Source: Prolixibacteraceae bacterium (GTDB taxonomy: Bacteria > Bacteroidota > Bacteroidia > Bacteroidales > Prolixibacteraceae). Taken from it: a DNA stretch of 64,000 bases. Both the position numbers and the translations under genes were made by a program. The notes beneath the pieces were generated by a model. It ran no database searches and was not told the origin of the DNA. It saw only the letters and a list, made by a program, of their open reading frames with translations. Numbering within the stretch: position 1 is the stretch's first letter; each line of letters opens with the position of its first letter. The DNA lies in NCBI GenBank assembly GCA_019459485.1, contig JAIBEZ010000112.1, forward strand, positions 16,197 through 80,196. The letters run 5' to 3'. Shown here piece by piece: positions 53,059 through 63,500 of the stretch.

Positions 53059-55080
53059 CTATCCCTCCCTCAAATAACCAATCTCACAATTCTTACACAA
53101 CCTCAATTCCTGGACCACGTTGGCTGTGTTGAAGAATCCTTCGACTTTTTCAAAGATGTCGAGACCGCGACCAAGCTTGATTTTCCAGCCGGTATCGGTG
53201 GTGATGTGCCGGTCGTGATAATCTTCAAATGTCCAGGTGAGGTTGATGCCTAGTGGAGCCAACGAGTCTTGTATCTCGACAAACCAGTCAATCACATCCG
53301 GGATACATTCATCCTTATTCCAGGTAATCACATGCAGGTCAACATCGGCATCGGGAGTTTTGGCATCGGCAATCACCTGGCAGAATTCGATCAGGTTTTT
53401 AGCCTGATAGGGTAGGCGGATGTATGGATCAACCAACTGAACACGGGAAGCGCCCACCAGATAATCGCTGAATAGTTTTTTATACGAAACGCCCGACTGG
53501 TTATCGTGAATGATGATATTCTTTTCCTCCAGGTTCGTAACCGGAGCACTCATCTTCTCTCCTTCAGGGATTACCGCTTCTTCCGTTTCGCCTGGAACAT
53601 GTTCAGGAGTCTTCTTTACTCCGAAACTCATATTTTCAAGGGTTTCCACTTCTACAACTTTCCGGGTTGACTTCACCGTGTATTGGAAATTTACCGGTTC
53701 GTTGCGGAATGTTTCATCCAAAATATAGAGTTGATCCTTCACCCGTTTTCTGCCTTCGTTGGCAAAATTGATCAGTTCGAGTGCTTCTTCTTCCGTCATC
53801 TTTAAATGAGGATAGATCAGTTTAACTAATCCGGAGAAGGTTTTTCTGACAGAAGTCGTATCCCGTCCGGAATAGGTTGGATCAAGCGCGACGTAGGTGT
53901 CGAGCAAGTTGGAATAATCGAATTTGCGAAGCTGACGCAGGATTTCAGCCAGGTAATCGACAATGAATCCATAATCAGAAGACAAACCAATATTCTTCAG
54001 AATCTTCACTTCCCATCCGGGAATGTATATGTGTATGCGGTCGAGAAAAGCGCCTTTGATGTATGCTGCCGGGATGGATTCAAAGAGGTGCGAATTCCGG
54101 AGCATGTAAGGAACTGAATGTTTCGTGTTTCCGATAAAAGCCATGGAGGCATAAGCCTGAACGGATTCCTTTCCACGGTTGAACGATTTATTTGCCATAT
54201 AGTTCTGCATGATGTTGACCATGTCGCCATCGGAGCGTTTGGAGCCGACTACCTGCTCAAATTCGTCCAAACAAACGACATCCCAGTAACCAACCAGTCC
54301 AACCTTGCCTTTGCCGGTATTGGAAACAAACAACCTTGCACTGGTTACATCGCCTCCGGAAACCAAAACCCCATGAGGTGAAAGTTCTGAGAAAATGTGC
54401 GATTTCCCGGTTCCCTTCGGTCCCAGTTCTACGAAGTTGTAATTGTTCTCAACATGGGTAAGTAACCTTGAAATCTGGATCAGCTTTCCACGTCGGTTAA
54501 AATATTCGGGATTCAATCCGATAGACTGCACCAACAGGTCGAGCCATTCGTCAGTGGTAAATGCTGCACGTTTTTCGCGGAAGTCTTCCAGATCAACTCC
54601 TGATACCTGGATTGGCTTCAAGGATTCGATGAGCCAACGACTGCGGGCGCCATCCGAATGGTCGTACCCGAGTTGCACAATACACCAAACACCCTCTCCA
54701 CTCAGAAGCTTGGGGTGATTTTTAACGATGTGATCAGAAACGAAAACCTTTGAAACGGATAGATTTTCGAAGCTGGCTTCATAGAAATCATCCTTCTCAT
54801 TCAGAACCACCTTTACCTTATCAATGATTTTATAGCTTCCTTTATCGCGGATGGAATTTTTGACACTTTCCGCATCAGCTTTCTGAACGAAATTATTCCG
54901 GATGATTTCTTTCACCTTTTCGATACCGTTGGAAATGATCTCTTCATCATCAACCGCACAGTACTGACCCAAAAGGTATTCGAGTACATAAGATGGTACA
55001 ACTGAATTGCCTTTGACCATTGAGGTCAGGTCTTTGCGAACAACTTTGCCTTCGAAATTGGCTAATATTTTCTCTTTCAT
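53059..55080 (-). CDS. brxL: BREX AAA+ protein BrxL with MITD1-like C-terminal domain
   Basis: The N-terminal ~480 residues have the BrxL order: MKEKILANFEGKVVRKDLTS, VPSYVLEYLLGQYCA, Walker A LGPKGTGKSHIFSEL, and Walker B VVCLDEFEQV. After an acidic linker the C-terminal ~140 residues (VQLVDPYIRLPYQAKNLIEF; WTFEDYHDRHITTDTGWKIKLGRGLDIFEK) resemble the phospholipase-D-like C-terminal domain of MITD1-type proteins instead of the Lon protease domain of E. coli BrxL. So this BrxL may lack peptidase function. BrxL is a DNA-binding hexamer needed for BREX exclusion. At 673 residues it is of usual size. It starts 6 bases after pglZ. Confidence 0.85.
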   Translation of the reverse strand: MKEKILANFEGKVVRKDLTSMVKGNSVVPSYVLEYLLGQYCAVDDEEIISNGIEKVKEIIRNNFVQKADAESVKNSIRDKGSYKIIDKVKVVLNEKDDFYEASFENLSVSKVFVSDHIVKNHPKLLSGEGVWCIVQLGYDHSDGARSRWLIESLKPIQVSGVDLEDFREKRAAFTTDEWLDLLVQSIGLNPEYFNRRGKLIQISRLLTHVENNYNFVELGPKGTGKSHIFSELSPHGVLVSGGDVTSARLFVSNTGKGKVGLVGYWDVVCLDEFEQVVGSKRSDGDMVNIMQNYMANKSFNRGKESVQAYASMAFIGNTKHSVPYMLRNSHLFESIPAAYIKGAFLDRIHIYIPGWEVKILKNIGLSSDYGFIVDYLAEILRQLRKFDYSNLLDTYVALDPTYSGRDTTSVRKTFSGLVKLIYPHLKMTEEEALELINFANEGRKRVKDQLYILDETFRNEPVNFQYTVKSTRKVVEVETLENMSFGVKKTPEHVPGETEEAVIPEGEKMSAPVTNLEEKNIIIHDNQSGVSYKKLFSDYLVGASRVQLVDPYIRLPYQAKNLIEFCQVIADAKTPDADVDLHVITWNKDECIPDVIDWFVEIQDSLAPLGINLTWTFEDYHDRHITTDTGWKIKLGRGLDIFEKVEGFFNTANVVQELRLCKNCEIGYLREG

Positions 55081-55086
55081 AAGTTA

Positions 55087-57630
55087 TCAAAAATCAGATT
55101 CGTACAAAGTGTTGTTGGTTACTTCAATTTCAATCAGGCGGTTTAGTGTGTCCTCCGGATCGAATACCCGAAGCGAGAACCGTGTTTTTGATCCTTCGCC
55201 GGGATTCAGGTAAAGATCGACCCCAAACATCCGCTGTGAAGGATTTTCCGCCGTGCTGTTCATTTTTAGTTCTGCCAGATTGGATACCAGATCGTTTCCA
55301 TCGTACAATCCCAACTGAATGGTGCGCTCTTTCAGGTCCTTGGTCACCGGATGTTCCTGAAGGAGTTGAACTTTTAAGCTGTTGGATACCACCTTCAGGG
55401 TTCTTGAAAGCAACATAGGCAATACTTTTTCAACCGGACGATTTTTGCGGTAACGGCTTTCGATAATCGGGATAACTAACTCCTGAAGACTGCCTCCGCC
55501 ATGCACATACTGAACGGTTGCGCCACTCCGGTGATACCGGTTCGTGGATGGTGGAATAACCACATAACGGTCGCAGATCATTTTACTGGTCTTGCTGAAA
55601 TGAAAACAATGTCCACTTTCAGGAGTCTCTTGCTTTTCGAGGAACCCGTAGCGATTGGTCTGTGTATCAATGTTGATGTCGCCCCGCATATCGGGTTCAA
55701 AATCCGTTTCCTTAATTGGCTGATCGGTATAAATAAATCCATGGTCGGAAGTTACAAGCACGCGGTTTACATTCATCGACGTATGCAGGTATTTGACCAG
55801 CTTCTTCAGGTCTTCTATCACCGAAGGAACCATAGGCAATACATTCCGCTCTGAAGCCCGTTTGTGACCAATGGCATCAATCACATCATGGTAGATGTAA
55901 ACCAGCTTCGATTTGAAAACTTGCCGGGCATCAGCCTGGGATAATCCATCCAATTGGGCATAGGACAAGGCAAGCGAATCGGGTTCCGTTTGCTGAAGTA
56001 TCTTTTCCCTGTTTTTGGGACCGTCGGATAAGATACCGTCAATAGTTACTTTACCATCCTCAAAAATAAACGACTTGCCCGGAAGTAGGTTTGACATTCC
56101 TACCTGTGTTTCAGAAGGAATGGATGCCAGTGAGTTTCGTATAACTGCTTCCGTTTTGGTTTCCTGATTCAATTCACGGAGCAGGTCGGCGGCTATTTCG
56201 TAACGAAGTCCATCGGAGATAATAACTGCCACTTTCTGATCGACGTTGGCAAGCTCCGACTGGTAGAAATTGTATTGCAGGGGAATGCCGAGTTTGGAAT
56301 AATCGAATCCTTTTTCGGACAAGCATTTTAGCCATTCACGGTTGGTCGCTTCTATAAAACCTACATACCTTTTCTCCAGGATCGCTTTCAGTTGTTCGAA
56401 CGATTCCTGCCCATCCAGTTCGGCAAAGTCGATATTTCTCCAGGCGACAATGGATTTACGGTACTCTGAATCTACCGAATACCACGATTCGCAATAGATC
56501 CGGATATATTCTTCGGGTTTGTCCAGAATGGCAGTTCCAGCCCTGGCAATCTTTTCAAGCGTATTCAGGCTATGAAGTAAAAACCGATTGACCTGCTGAA
56601 GGTTTTCTGCCAGTCCTTCGTGAAGTGCAATACGGTGAAGGATTTCATTGTTCATTCCTTTCCCATCAAGGTAAAGCCGGACTATGCAGGTTTGGATTTC
56701 TTTGACCAGCGATTGATTCATCCAGTGGTAAGGGGCTGAAACGCCGTACAATTCAACCAGCTTTTGCTCGCGTACTTTTTGAGTGAGCGTATCCAGCGCC
56801 AGTAAAAACTTGTCACGAACGGCAGTGTTTCGCGAAGCTGTTTCAATCAGGCTGGTAATCAAATTGAGTTTGCCCTGTTCGCTGACTTTTAGGGTCACAT
56901 ACGGATCAATTTTTTCCTTGATGTCCAATTCCGAAACCATCGCATTGTATTTCAGCCGGGATGCCAGATGGCTCAATCGCTCCACTGTGAGTTCTGTTAC
57001 CGGCTCTCCGATGTATTCAGTGGTCCATTCGTCCAGAACTGACAGTAAGCCATTGACGGTTATTTTATTGCTGAACCGTTTCAACTCGGATTCTTCGGTT
57101 TCCAAACCCAGGGTAATCAGTTTTGCCAGCATCAGTTCGGTACTTTCGGGTTTCTGGAAGCGTAGAAATGCCGAAATCAATGCCCGTTGCAAGGGTTTTT
57201 CTTCGAACCCTGCCGATTTCAGCACCGGAGCAATTACCTTTTGTACACTTTCATATTTCAGCTCGCGGATGTATTTATGAACCAGCGAACGTTGGTGAGG
57301 CTTTAATTTGAAGGTATCCATAAATTCCCCAACATCGTCGGTGCGAAGTTCACGGTTGGCAATGAGCAGATCGAGAAGCGGGAAGCGAAGGTATTCGTCA
57401 TGGGTCTCCGGTCGCTTCATGGGCAGGTAAAGGAAGACCTTATCATCCGCGAGTTCATCACGGAACTTCATCTTCAGGTTCAAGGGATTGTTCCTGAAAT
57501 GCTCTACTTTGAACAGGTCTGAACTCAAGTCCGAAACTTCTTCTTCGTATTCGCGATCGGGATCGAAGAAAAAGATTACCCTCACTTCAGGGTATTTCGT
57601 TAGGGTGGTTAAGATTTTATCGTTGAGCAT
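55087..57630 (-). CDS. pglZ: BREX alkaline-phosphatase-superfamily protein PglZ
   Basis: PglZ type A: N-terminal VRVIFFFDPDREYEEEVSDL, a helical middle region, and the alkaline phosphatase-like core with VAVIISDGLRYEIAADLLRE (metal-binding Asp), and LVTSDHGFIYTD (second metal box). QVGMSNLLPGK and HVIGHKRAS-type segments are also present (HDVIDAIGHKRAS). PglZ is a required component of BREX with the PglX methyltransferase. At 847 residues it is standard. It sits between the AbiL-like pair and brxL. Confidence 0.92.
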   Translation of the reverse strand: MLNDKILTTLTKYPEVRVIFFFDPDREYEEEVSDLSSDLFKVEHFRNNPLNLKMKFRDELADDKVFLYLPMKRPETHDEYLRFPLLDLLIANRELRTDDVGEFMDTFKLKPHQRSLVHKYIRELKYESVQKVIAPVLKSAGFEEKPLQRALISAFLRFQKPESTELMLAKLITLGLETEESELKRFSNKITVNGLLSVLDEWTTEYIGEPVTELTVERLSHLASRLKYNAMVSELDIKEKIDPYVTLKVSEQGKLNLITSLIETASRNTAVRDKFLLALDTLTQKVREQKLVELYGVSAPYHWMNQSLVKEIQTCIVRLYLDGKGMNNEILHRIALHEGLAENLQQVNRFLLHSLNTLEKIARAGTAILDKPEEYIRIYCESWYSVDSEYRKSIVAWRNIDFAELDGQESFEQLKAILEKRYVGFIEATNREWLKCLSEKGFDYSKLGIPLQYNFYQSELANVDQKVAVIISDGLRYEIAADLLRELNQETKTEAVIRNSLASIPSETQVGMSNLLPGKSFIFEDGKVTIDGILSDGPKNREKILQQTEPDSLALSYAQLDGLSQADARQVFKSKLVYIYHDVIDAIGHKRASERNVLPMVPSVIEDLKKLVKYLHTSMNVNRVLVTSDHGFIYTDQPIKETDFEPDMRGDINIDTQTNRYGFLEKQETPESGHCFHFSKTSKMICDRYVVIPPSTNRYHRSGATVQYVHGGGSLQELVIPIIESRYRKNRPVEKVLPMLLSRTLKVVSNSLKVQLLQEHPVTKDLKERTIQLGLYDGNDLVSNLAELKMNSTAENPSQRMFGVDLYLNPGEGSKTRFSLRVFDPEDTLNRLIEIEVTNNTLYESDF

Positions 57631-57642
57631 TTTTGTATCGGT

Positions 57643-58194
57643 TCAGCGTTTATGTTTTTCAAGTTCTTCAATGAAAATATACATGTTTGAAGATGGGTTT
57701 TTAAACAGTTCTAATTTTTCAGCCCGATCGCAAGCTTTTGAGCAGACTTCAGATAATTTGCTTTCGAGCTCTTTGTCAATTACTCCTTTCTTATATTGAT
57801 TTCTGTTTCGGTTGCTTAATTCCTTGATGCAATCTTTGGCAGTTATTTCGGCTGATTGATTTTTATAATGCAATAAAAACCATAATTCGATGGATGGATT
57901 TGAAGCAATTAAAGTTGCTGAACGGATAGCCTTCAATCTTTCAAGTGTTTCCGGCACGTCGGCGTCATAGATCAAAAAATCTTTGTCTTTTGCATGGGTC
58001 TGGGTATTTTGCTTGTGATTATTCATAATACGTGAAGTGATCCGATTCCCAATAATTTTCGGAACAATGTCTATTCCAATGCGGTATTTAGAGCGCAGAA
58101 ATGAAATATATGCTTCTTCTGTTTCTCCTTCACAAAACACCCAATAATGCGGATTTATTTTCTTGCCTTTTGAAGCAGTACGTTTACTAACCAT
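57643..58194 (-). CDS. RloB/AbiLii-like TOPRIM protein
   Basis: A 183-residue protein with the RloB pattern: WVFCEGETEEAYISFLRSKY (TOPRIM Glu), FLIYDADVPE (Asp-x-Asp), SNPSIELWFLLHYKN and KACDRAEKLELFKNPSSNMY. RloB pairs with the ATPase RloA; in lactococcal AbiL the same pair gives abortive infection. Eight bases overlap the ATPase gene. I infer a toxin-type nuclease controlled by the ATPase. Confidence 0.85.
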   Translation of the reverse strand: MVSKRTASKGKKINPHYWVFCEGETEEAYISFLRSKYRIGIDIVPKIIGNRITSRIMNNHKQNTQTHAKDKDFLIYDADVPETLERLKAIRSATLIASNPSIELWFLLHYKNQSAEITAKDCIKELSNRNRNQYKKGVIDKELESKLSEVCSKACDRAEKLELFKNPSSNMYIFIEELEKHKR

Positions 58195-59443
58195 GAAGTA
58201 AAGTTTTTATTTTTTCCTGCGAATCATTTAAAATTGGCACCGCATCGAAACGACCTTGCAAATAGGCTTTTTCTAAATCCATCGTATCGCGAAAATCGCT
58301 GTAATCATACAACGAATACAAATCGGTTGAACCATCCGACTTTTTATTGGCAAAGTAAATCTGGTCTTTTCTAAACTTTTTTAAATCTAAAAAGCTGGTA
58401 TTGTGCGTGGTACATAAGAGTTGAGCATTTCCGCCAGTTCTAAATATTTTGAATAAATAATCAATTATTTTAGGGTGCAAACTATCTTCAATTTCATCAA
58501 TCAACAGCACTTTATTGTTTTTGACAACATCGAGTATGGTCAGCATGATAAAGAACAATTTAATAGTTCCCTGTGATTCTTCGGTAATGAAATCGAAGGC
58601 AACAGATGGAGCTGCTTTGTGATAAGTCTTGATTTGCAAATAATCCTGAACCACATCTTCAACCGAAAGTGTCATGGTTTTTGCATCGGCTTTGAAATGC
58701 TTCCCTGGCTTTTTTAGAACTTTAATTTGAACATCCACAATGTCACTATCGGCAATTTTGATGGCTTCAATCAATTGCTGACGGTTCTGTTTCGAAAGCG
58801 TTTCAATGGCAGAAGCCCCAAAGCCGACATAATCCAGAATGAACTGATCGTGGAAATAATTGAATATTTCCTTGCCAATTTCCCGATCCATTTGACTGGC
58901 ACGCGAAATATACAAAGTTTTATCGGAGGTGTTTTCTGCCACATCAAAAGGGCGCTTAATTTGGTCACCAAACGAATATTTTTCTTTTTTCGTTTTACCC
59001 AGACGCTCATCGCGTGTAAATATTTTGGTAATTCTGCCTTTCGGATAATAATATAAACTTTCGGTGATAATACGCTGACGGGATAGGGAAAAGGCATATT
59101 CATATTCTATTCCATTGCTTAAAAAACGGATGAAATAGCTACTGGGTTTGTTTTCGTATCCCTTGAATTTGAAAGGCTGAAAATTATAAACTGTATTTTC
59201 ATTGTGAAGGTGGGACTCAAACACCATGGCATGACAAAAGCGAATGGTTTTTATAATGTTGCTTTTTCCTGAAGCATTTGCTCCATAAATGGCAATGGTT
59301 TTTAGTACATTGGTTTTGTCTTGTTCAAATATGTTGTCAGCAAGTGCCATTGCATTCGCTGATTTGATGTTTGCAGCCCTAAAATCGAGAGCAACTTCAT
59401 CTCTTATCGAGAAAAAATTGCTGATGCGTATTTCTAGTACCAT
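58187..59443 (-). CDS. RloA/AbiLi-like AAA ATPase
   Basis: A 418-residue SMC-like ATPase (AAA15 type): MVLEIRISNFFSIRDEVALD, Walker A AIYGANASGKSNIIKTI, Walker B KVLLIDEIEDSLHPKI, and the D-loop/sensor region LLCTTHNTSFLDLKKFRKDQ. It has a long insertion between the two ATP motifs. This is the standard RloA/AbiLi arrangement. The partner TOPRIM gene overlaps its stop. The same fold serves other defence pairs (PARIS AriA, Septu), but the RloB-type partner settles the assignment. Confidence 0.87.
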   Translation of the reverse strand: MVLEIRISNFFSIRDEVALDFRAANIKSANAMALADNIFEQDKTNVLKTIAIYGANASGKSNIIKTIRFCHAMVFESHLHNENTVYNFQPFKFKGYENKPSSYFIRFLSNGIEYEYAFSLSRQRIITESLYYYPKGRITKIFTRDERLGKTKKEKYSFGDQIKRPFDVAENTSDKTLYISRASQMDREIGKEIFNYFHDQFILDYVGFGASAIETLSKQNRQQLIEAIKIADSDIVDVQIKVLKKPGKHFKADAKTMTLSVEDVVQDYLQIKTYHKAAPSVAFDFITEESQGTIKLFFIMLTILDVVKNNKVLLIDEIEDSLHPKIIDYLFKIFRTGGNAQLLCTTHNTSFLDLKKFRKDQIYFANKKSDGSTDLYSLYDYSDFRDTMDLEKAYLQGRFDAVPILNDSQEKIKTLLHG

Positions 59444-59657
59444 TTTAATTTAGTTATTTGTAAATATTTTACAAATATATACAACAAAATCACATTTCAA
59501 ATAGTCGCCGTTTTATCTGTTTCAATTGTAGGCGAATTCTTTTCCGTCCGAAGAATCTGAAATGTCTTGTTCAACTTTATCTCGCGGACGGGTTTTCCAG
59601 ATCATACTTATACCCCGGGTTGAAACCCGGGGCTACCAATATATCGCCCATAAAGGG
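59444..59657. repeat. Intergenic repeats inside the defence operon
   Basis: CCGTCCG (59544-59550) and CGCGGACGG form a copy of the element found at 20622-21050. Next to it are CCCCGGGTTGAAACCCGGGG (59614-59633, a perfect palindrome) and GCCCATAAAGGGC, with a T run. A promoter for the AbiL-like pair could lie here. Confidence 0.65.
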
Positions 59658-60524
59658 CTATTTTTTTTGAACTCTTATTTTAATACTCCGCATATCCTTA
59701 ATTGTACTGTTGACTAGAACATTCGTGATGTTATCTTGTATTGAAATGTTTTTAGCAATATCAAAGGCATCCAATATCCCTTCATGACAAGATGAATTTG
59801 CTAATTCTCTGTCTATAGATTTGAATTGTCCAAATGTTGCCTTCATTCCCTTGCCCTCCCATCCTATATGTTTTTCGAATGAAATCCAGTCAGGAATACT
59901 CTCAGTAAACATTGATAATTCAATATAACAATTTGGACCAGGGAATCCTTTTGCTGTTCCACCATCATCCACCAAAAATGATTTTGTAAAAGCAAAGTTG
60001 GCTTGTAATTCGGGTATTATCCCAAAATTAGGGCGTGTACTAAATGATTCATTTATTGCTTGATCGGCACTTATCGATCCTTTCTTTAATTTTGCTTTTA
60101 TAACTTTAATTTTACCATGTTCTCGAAATATTTCTGTATTATTTGTTCGAACACGAAACCCACAGGAAATTACCATTCGAGCACCAGGAAATCCTTTTCC
60201 TATGTCATGGTCATTTATTTTTTGATAAAGATTAATTGCCCGTGTTAAGAAATCGAATGTTACACTTTTAGTTCTAGGTGAAAGGTCTCTAAAAATTACA
60301 GCGCCATCATTTATTGCATGAATAGGAAAGTAACGATGTGCATGTTCGCTTGTAATTTTATGAAAATCCATTAACCTAACAACAGCTTTTTGTGATATTG
60401 CATCTGTTGGATCAAAATTTGCCTCTGCCAACATTGAACCATAAGCAAGTAAGTCAACCCAAACAACACAACTAACTTCATAAAGGCGTTTTTTACCTTT
60501 TCCAGTTTTAGGATTATTATTCAT
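59658..60524 (-). CDS. Nucleotide-cyclase-like protein in the BREX operon
   Basis: I know no name for this 288-residue protein. Three segments match the core of class III nucleotide cyclases: SCVVWVDLLAYGSML (like FADIxGF, with D24 as a metal Asp), FPIHAINDGAVIFRDLS (like the GD turn, D73), and GARMVISCGFRVR (like RIGIHTG). In Pycsar defence such cyclases make cUMP or cCMP. No effector gene of that kind is next to it. It starts 9 bases after the pglX stop, so it belongs to the operon. The fold is inferred from short motifs and is uncertain. Confidence 0.5.
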   Translation of the reverse strand: MNNNPKTGKGKKRLYEVSCVVWVDLLAYGSMLAEANFDPTDAISQKAVVRLMDFHKITSEHAHRYFPIHAINDGAVIFRDLSPRTKSVTFDFLTRAINLYQKINDHDIGKGFPGARMVISCGFRVRTNNTEIFREHGKIKVIKAKLKKGSISADQAINESFSTRPNFGIIPELQANFAFTKSFLVDDGGTAKGFPGPNCYIELSMFTESIPDWISFEKHIGWEGKGMKATFGQFKSIDRELANSSCHEGILDAFDIAKNISIQDNITNVLVNSTIKDMRSIKIRVQKK

Positions 60525-60533
60525 TTTTCTTAT

Positions 60534-63500
60534 TTATTTTATCCCCGCCAACAACGGCTCAAACCTGGTGTAGTTTACCGATACGCCATCGTCGAGGTCG
60601 AATTCGATTTGCTGATCGGCAATGTTTTTGAGTTGCAGGTCGTATTCCTGGCATTCGATCAATGCGGTTCGGTAATAATCGAGTTGACGGGTTTCATCGC
60701 GCGAAAGGGTGGCGCTGCGCCGTTCGAGATCGGCTTTCTGGTTGGCGAGCCACTGCAAATGCTTGAACATGTAGTTTTCGCGGATTTTCTGCACGGTGAA
60801 ACGGTTCATCCGGTGCATATACACCATTACCTGAAATGCGCCTTTTTTGGAACTGAAGAGCCAGTAAATCGGTTTCTTTTTGTACCGACTGCAATGGTCT
60901 TTCCAGAAGTTATTCTGATTGACCAGGTACTTCTCGATTTCCATATCGAGGCAGGCTTGCAGGAAGTTGATGTTTTGTGTGAGCGATTCACTGCCCCAAA
61001 CGGCTTCGATAAAATGCCGCAGGCGAAGCGCTGCATCATCAGAAAATCCGCAATTGGAACCCATGAATGGGATGATGCCGTCATCATCGGGAAGGAACAG
61101 CCCCCCTTCCGTCCCCCCAAGGGGGGAAACTTCGGAACCGCTCGTGGTTAGTTTGTCTTCACTTTTTCCTTCTTCCTTTTTTCTTTTTACTATTTCAAAG
61201 TAGTCGTCTAAAGTTTCGCCTTGGTTGGCAAGGATTAGCCCCGGAGCATCGAGCGAATAACGACCCATCATACAACCAATAGCATATGAAACCAGTTGTT
61301 TCATCACCACATCAAGCTTAATGTGCAATTCTGGCAAGGTTATGCTTTCATCTACAAACAATTTCCACTTTCCATCTACTAGTTTCCATTGGTTTCGCTT
61401 TCGTAAAGCTTTATCGGTCTCCTCCAGTGCTTTTTCATCCAATTCGCCCTGCAAAATGGTGATGTCCTTTAAACGTATAATTGGATCTAATTCTTCATCC
61501 AGATTATACACATCAATAAAAATGCGGTTTAATTCTTCCTCGTTTTTATGAATCTGAAAAAAAGCTTCGGACATAAATTTATACCAATTTTGTAATGATA
61601 TTTTCAAAGAAAGGATTCGGGTTAATAATGGAGATTGTTGAAATTCCCATGAGGTTTCATGAGAATCCCAATCTAAACGACTTATTGTAACTTGATTTTG
61701 ACATATCGTATCTACGTCTCCAAAATACTTGTTGCTAAATATTAATGGGACATTTTGAACATTAGTTGTAACTAAACTAATCGTAGAATTAATCGCAGTT
61801 AAAATTAACTCTGTAATTTTGGAATTTAATAGCCCTAAAACATAGTAGTAGTAAGAATAATCTTCAAAAAACAATGCTGGTGATTGAGTTGCAAATACTA
61901 CATTATTGCTCTCTCTAAATCCATATTTAACGTTAGCGATATAAGACCAAGAAATCGCTTTTTTATAATAATTGTCTGGGTCACCTCTTCTAACTGACTT
62001 TGTTGTTTTCCCTTCAGTCCATAAATCATTAATATTAATGATATGCTCATTATTGCCAAAATATCTTCTTAATGCCCCTCCTTTGTTTATTGGTACCCAA
62101 TCCTTACTTGCCTTATTAAAGAATTTCAATTCTTTAAATGCGATATTGGAATATGAAATCTCATGCCAAAATCGAATGAATATTGAATCATCTCCGGAAA
62201 CTATACCTGCTTTTGCTTCTGAGTAGTGTGCTATATTTTTCTGTTGAAAAGAAGAAATAACCTTATCACTTAACCAGTAAGAAATCGGGTTACCCGGTAT
62301 TTTGGAAAAATTGTCTTGATTTTTAGTGTAATATCCAAAAGACTTTTTCAAAAAGCGTTTTTCCTTGGTGGATACAGAATCGACTCTAACATGCTCAACA
62401 AAAAGTCTTCTATAAATACCTTTTCTTCCCTGCGATTTTGAATTTTCAATACAAAAAGAAACGGAACCAAAGTCAGAGCCAAATATTCCACGACCATTCT
62501 GGATTAAACTAGTTATATAGGTTTTTGAAAGAAGTTCCTTTCTTAATTTCTCAAATGATGCTAGAAACATCCAGGAAGGAAGGTTAATCATTCCAATTTG
62601 TCCATTCTTCTTCGTAAGTGAAATCGCTAACTCCATAAAGACGGTCATCAAATCACTTCTTGAAACTGGAAAGTTTTCATTAATATAGTTTTTTAAATCA
62701 CTATTCATGTTTGTTTGTCCCATATATGGAGGGTTGGCAGCAATGGCTTCATAGCGGTCGGTCAGGATAAATAACACTTCCAGAAAGGGCCGTATTTTAT
62801 TGAGCAGCGATTGAACCAGAAGGCTGGTTTTGGCATCGGTTTGCAGGATTTCGAGGCGCTGTATAAAGAATTGGCGTTCAGCCGGAGTTACATTAAACTG
62901 CATTACCGAACCCAGGTTTTTTGCCTGCTGCATTAAGTCCACAGCATGTGTCAAAACTTTTTCATGCTGTGTGCCTTCGCTGCCCAGAAAGTCCAAAATT
63001 TCCTCGCGGCTAAAGATTGCCGCTTCCGGCATCGAGTAAATGTGCGGGGCTATTTCCTTTTTCAGAATGTCCGGGTATTTGGTAGCTGCTGCGAGCAAAA
63101 CTGCAAACTGCGCCAATTGCGCTGCACGGAGGTCAATATCGAGTCCAAACAGGTTGTGCTGCAAAATTTTCTCCACCGCTTCGGCTGGCATGTAATATTC
63201 TTCTTCGTAAATATCGTAGAGATGGAAGAAGCCTTCAACCAGAATATGCCCGGAGCCACAGGCAGGATCGAGTAATTTAAGGCCTCCCTCTAATCCACCC
63301 GACGGGGGGAGGATGGAAGAACGCTCCGATGAAGGTTCATCGGGAGATTCGACGAGGTATTTCATTTTTTGGCGGAGTGGACTTTCGGGACGATGATCGA
63401 GCCAGATTCTGCCAATGGTGTTTTGCACCATGTATTTCACAATCCAGTTTGGAGTAAAAATCTGGGTGGCGGCAGGAATATCTTCAGCTTCGGCTTTTTG

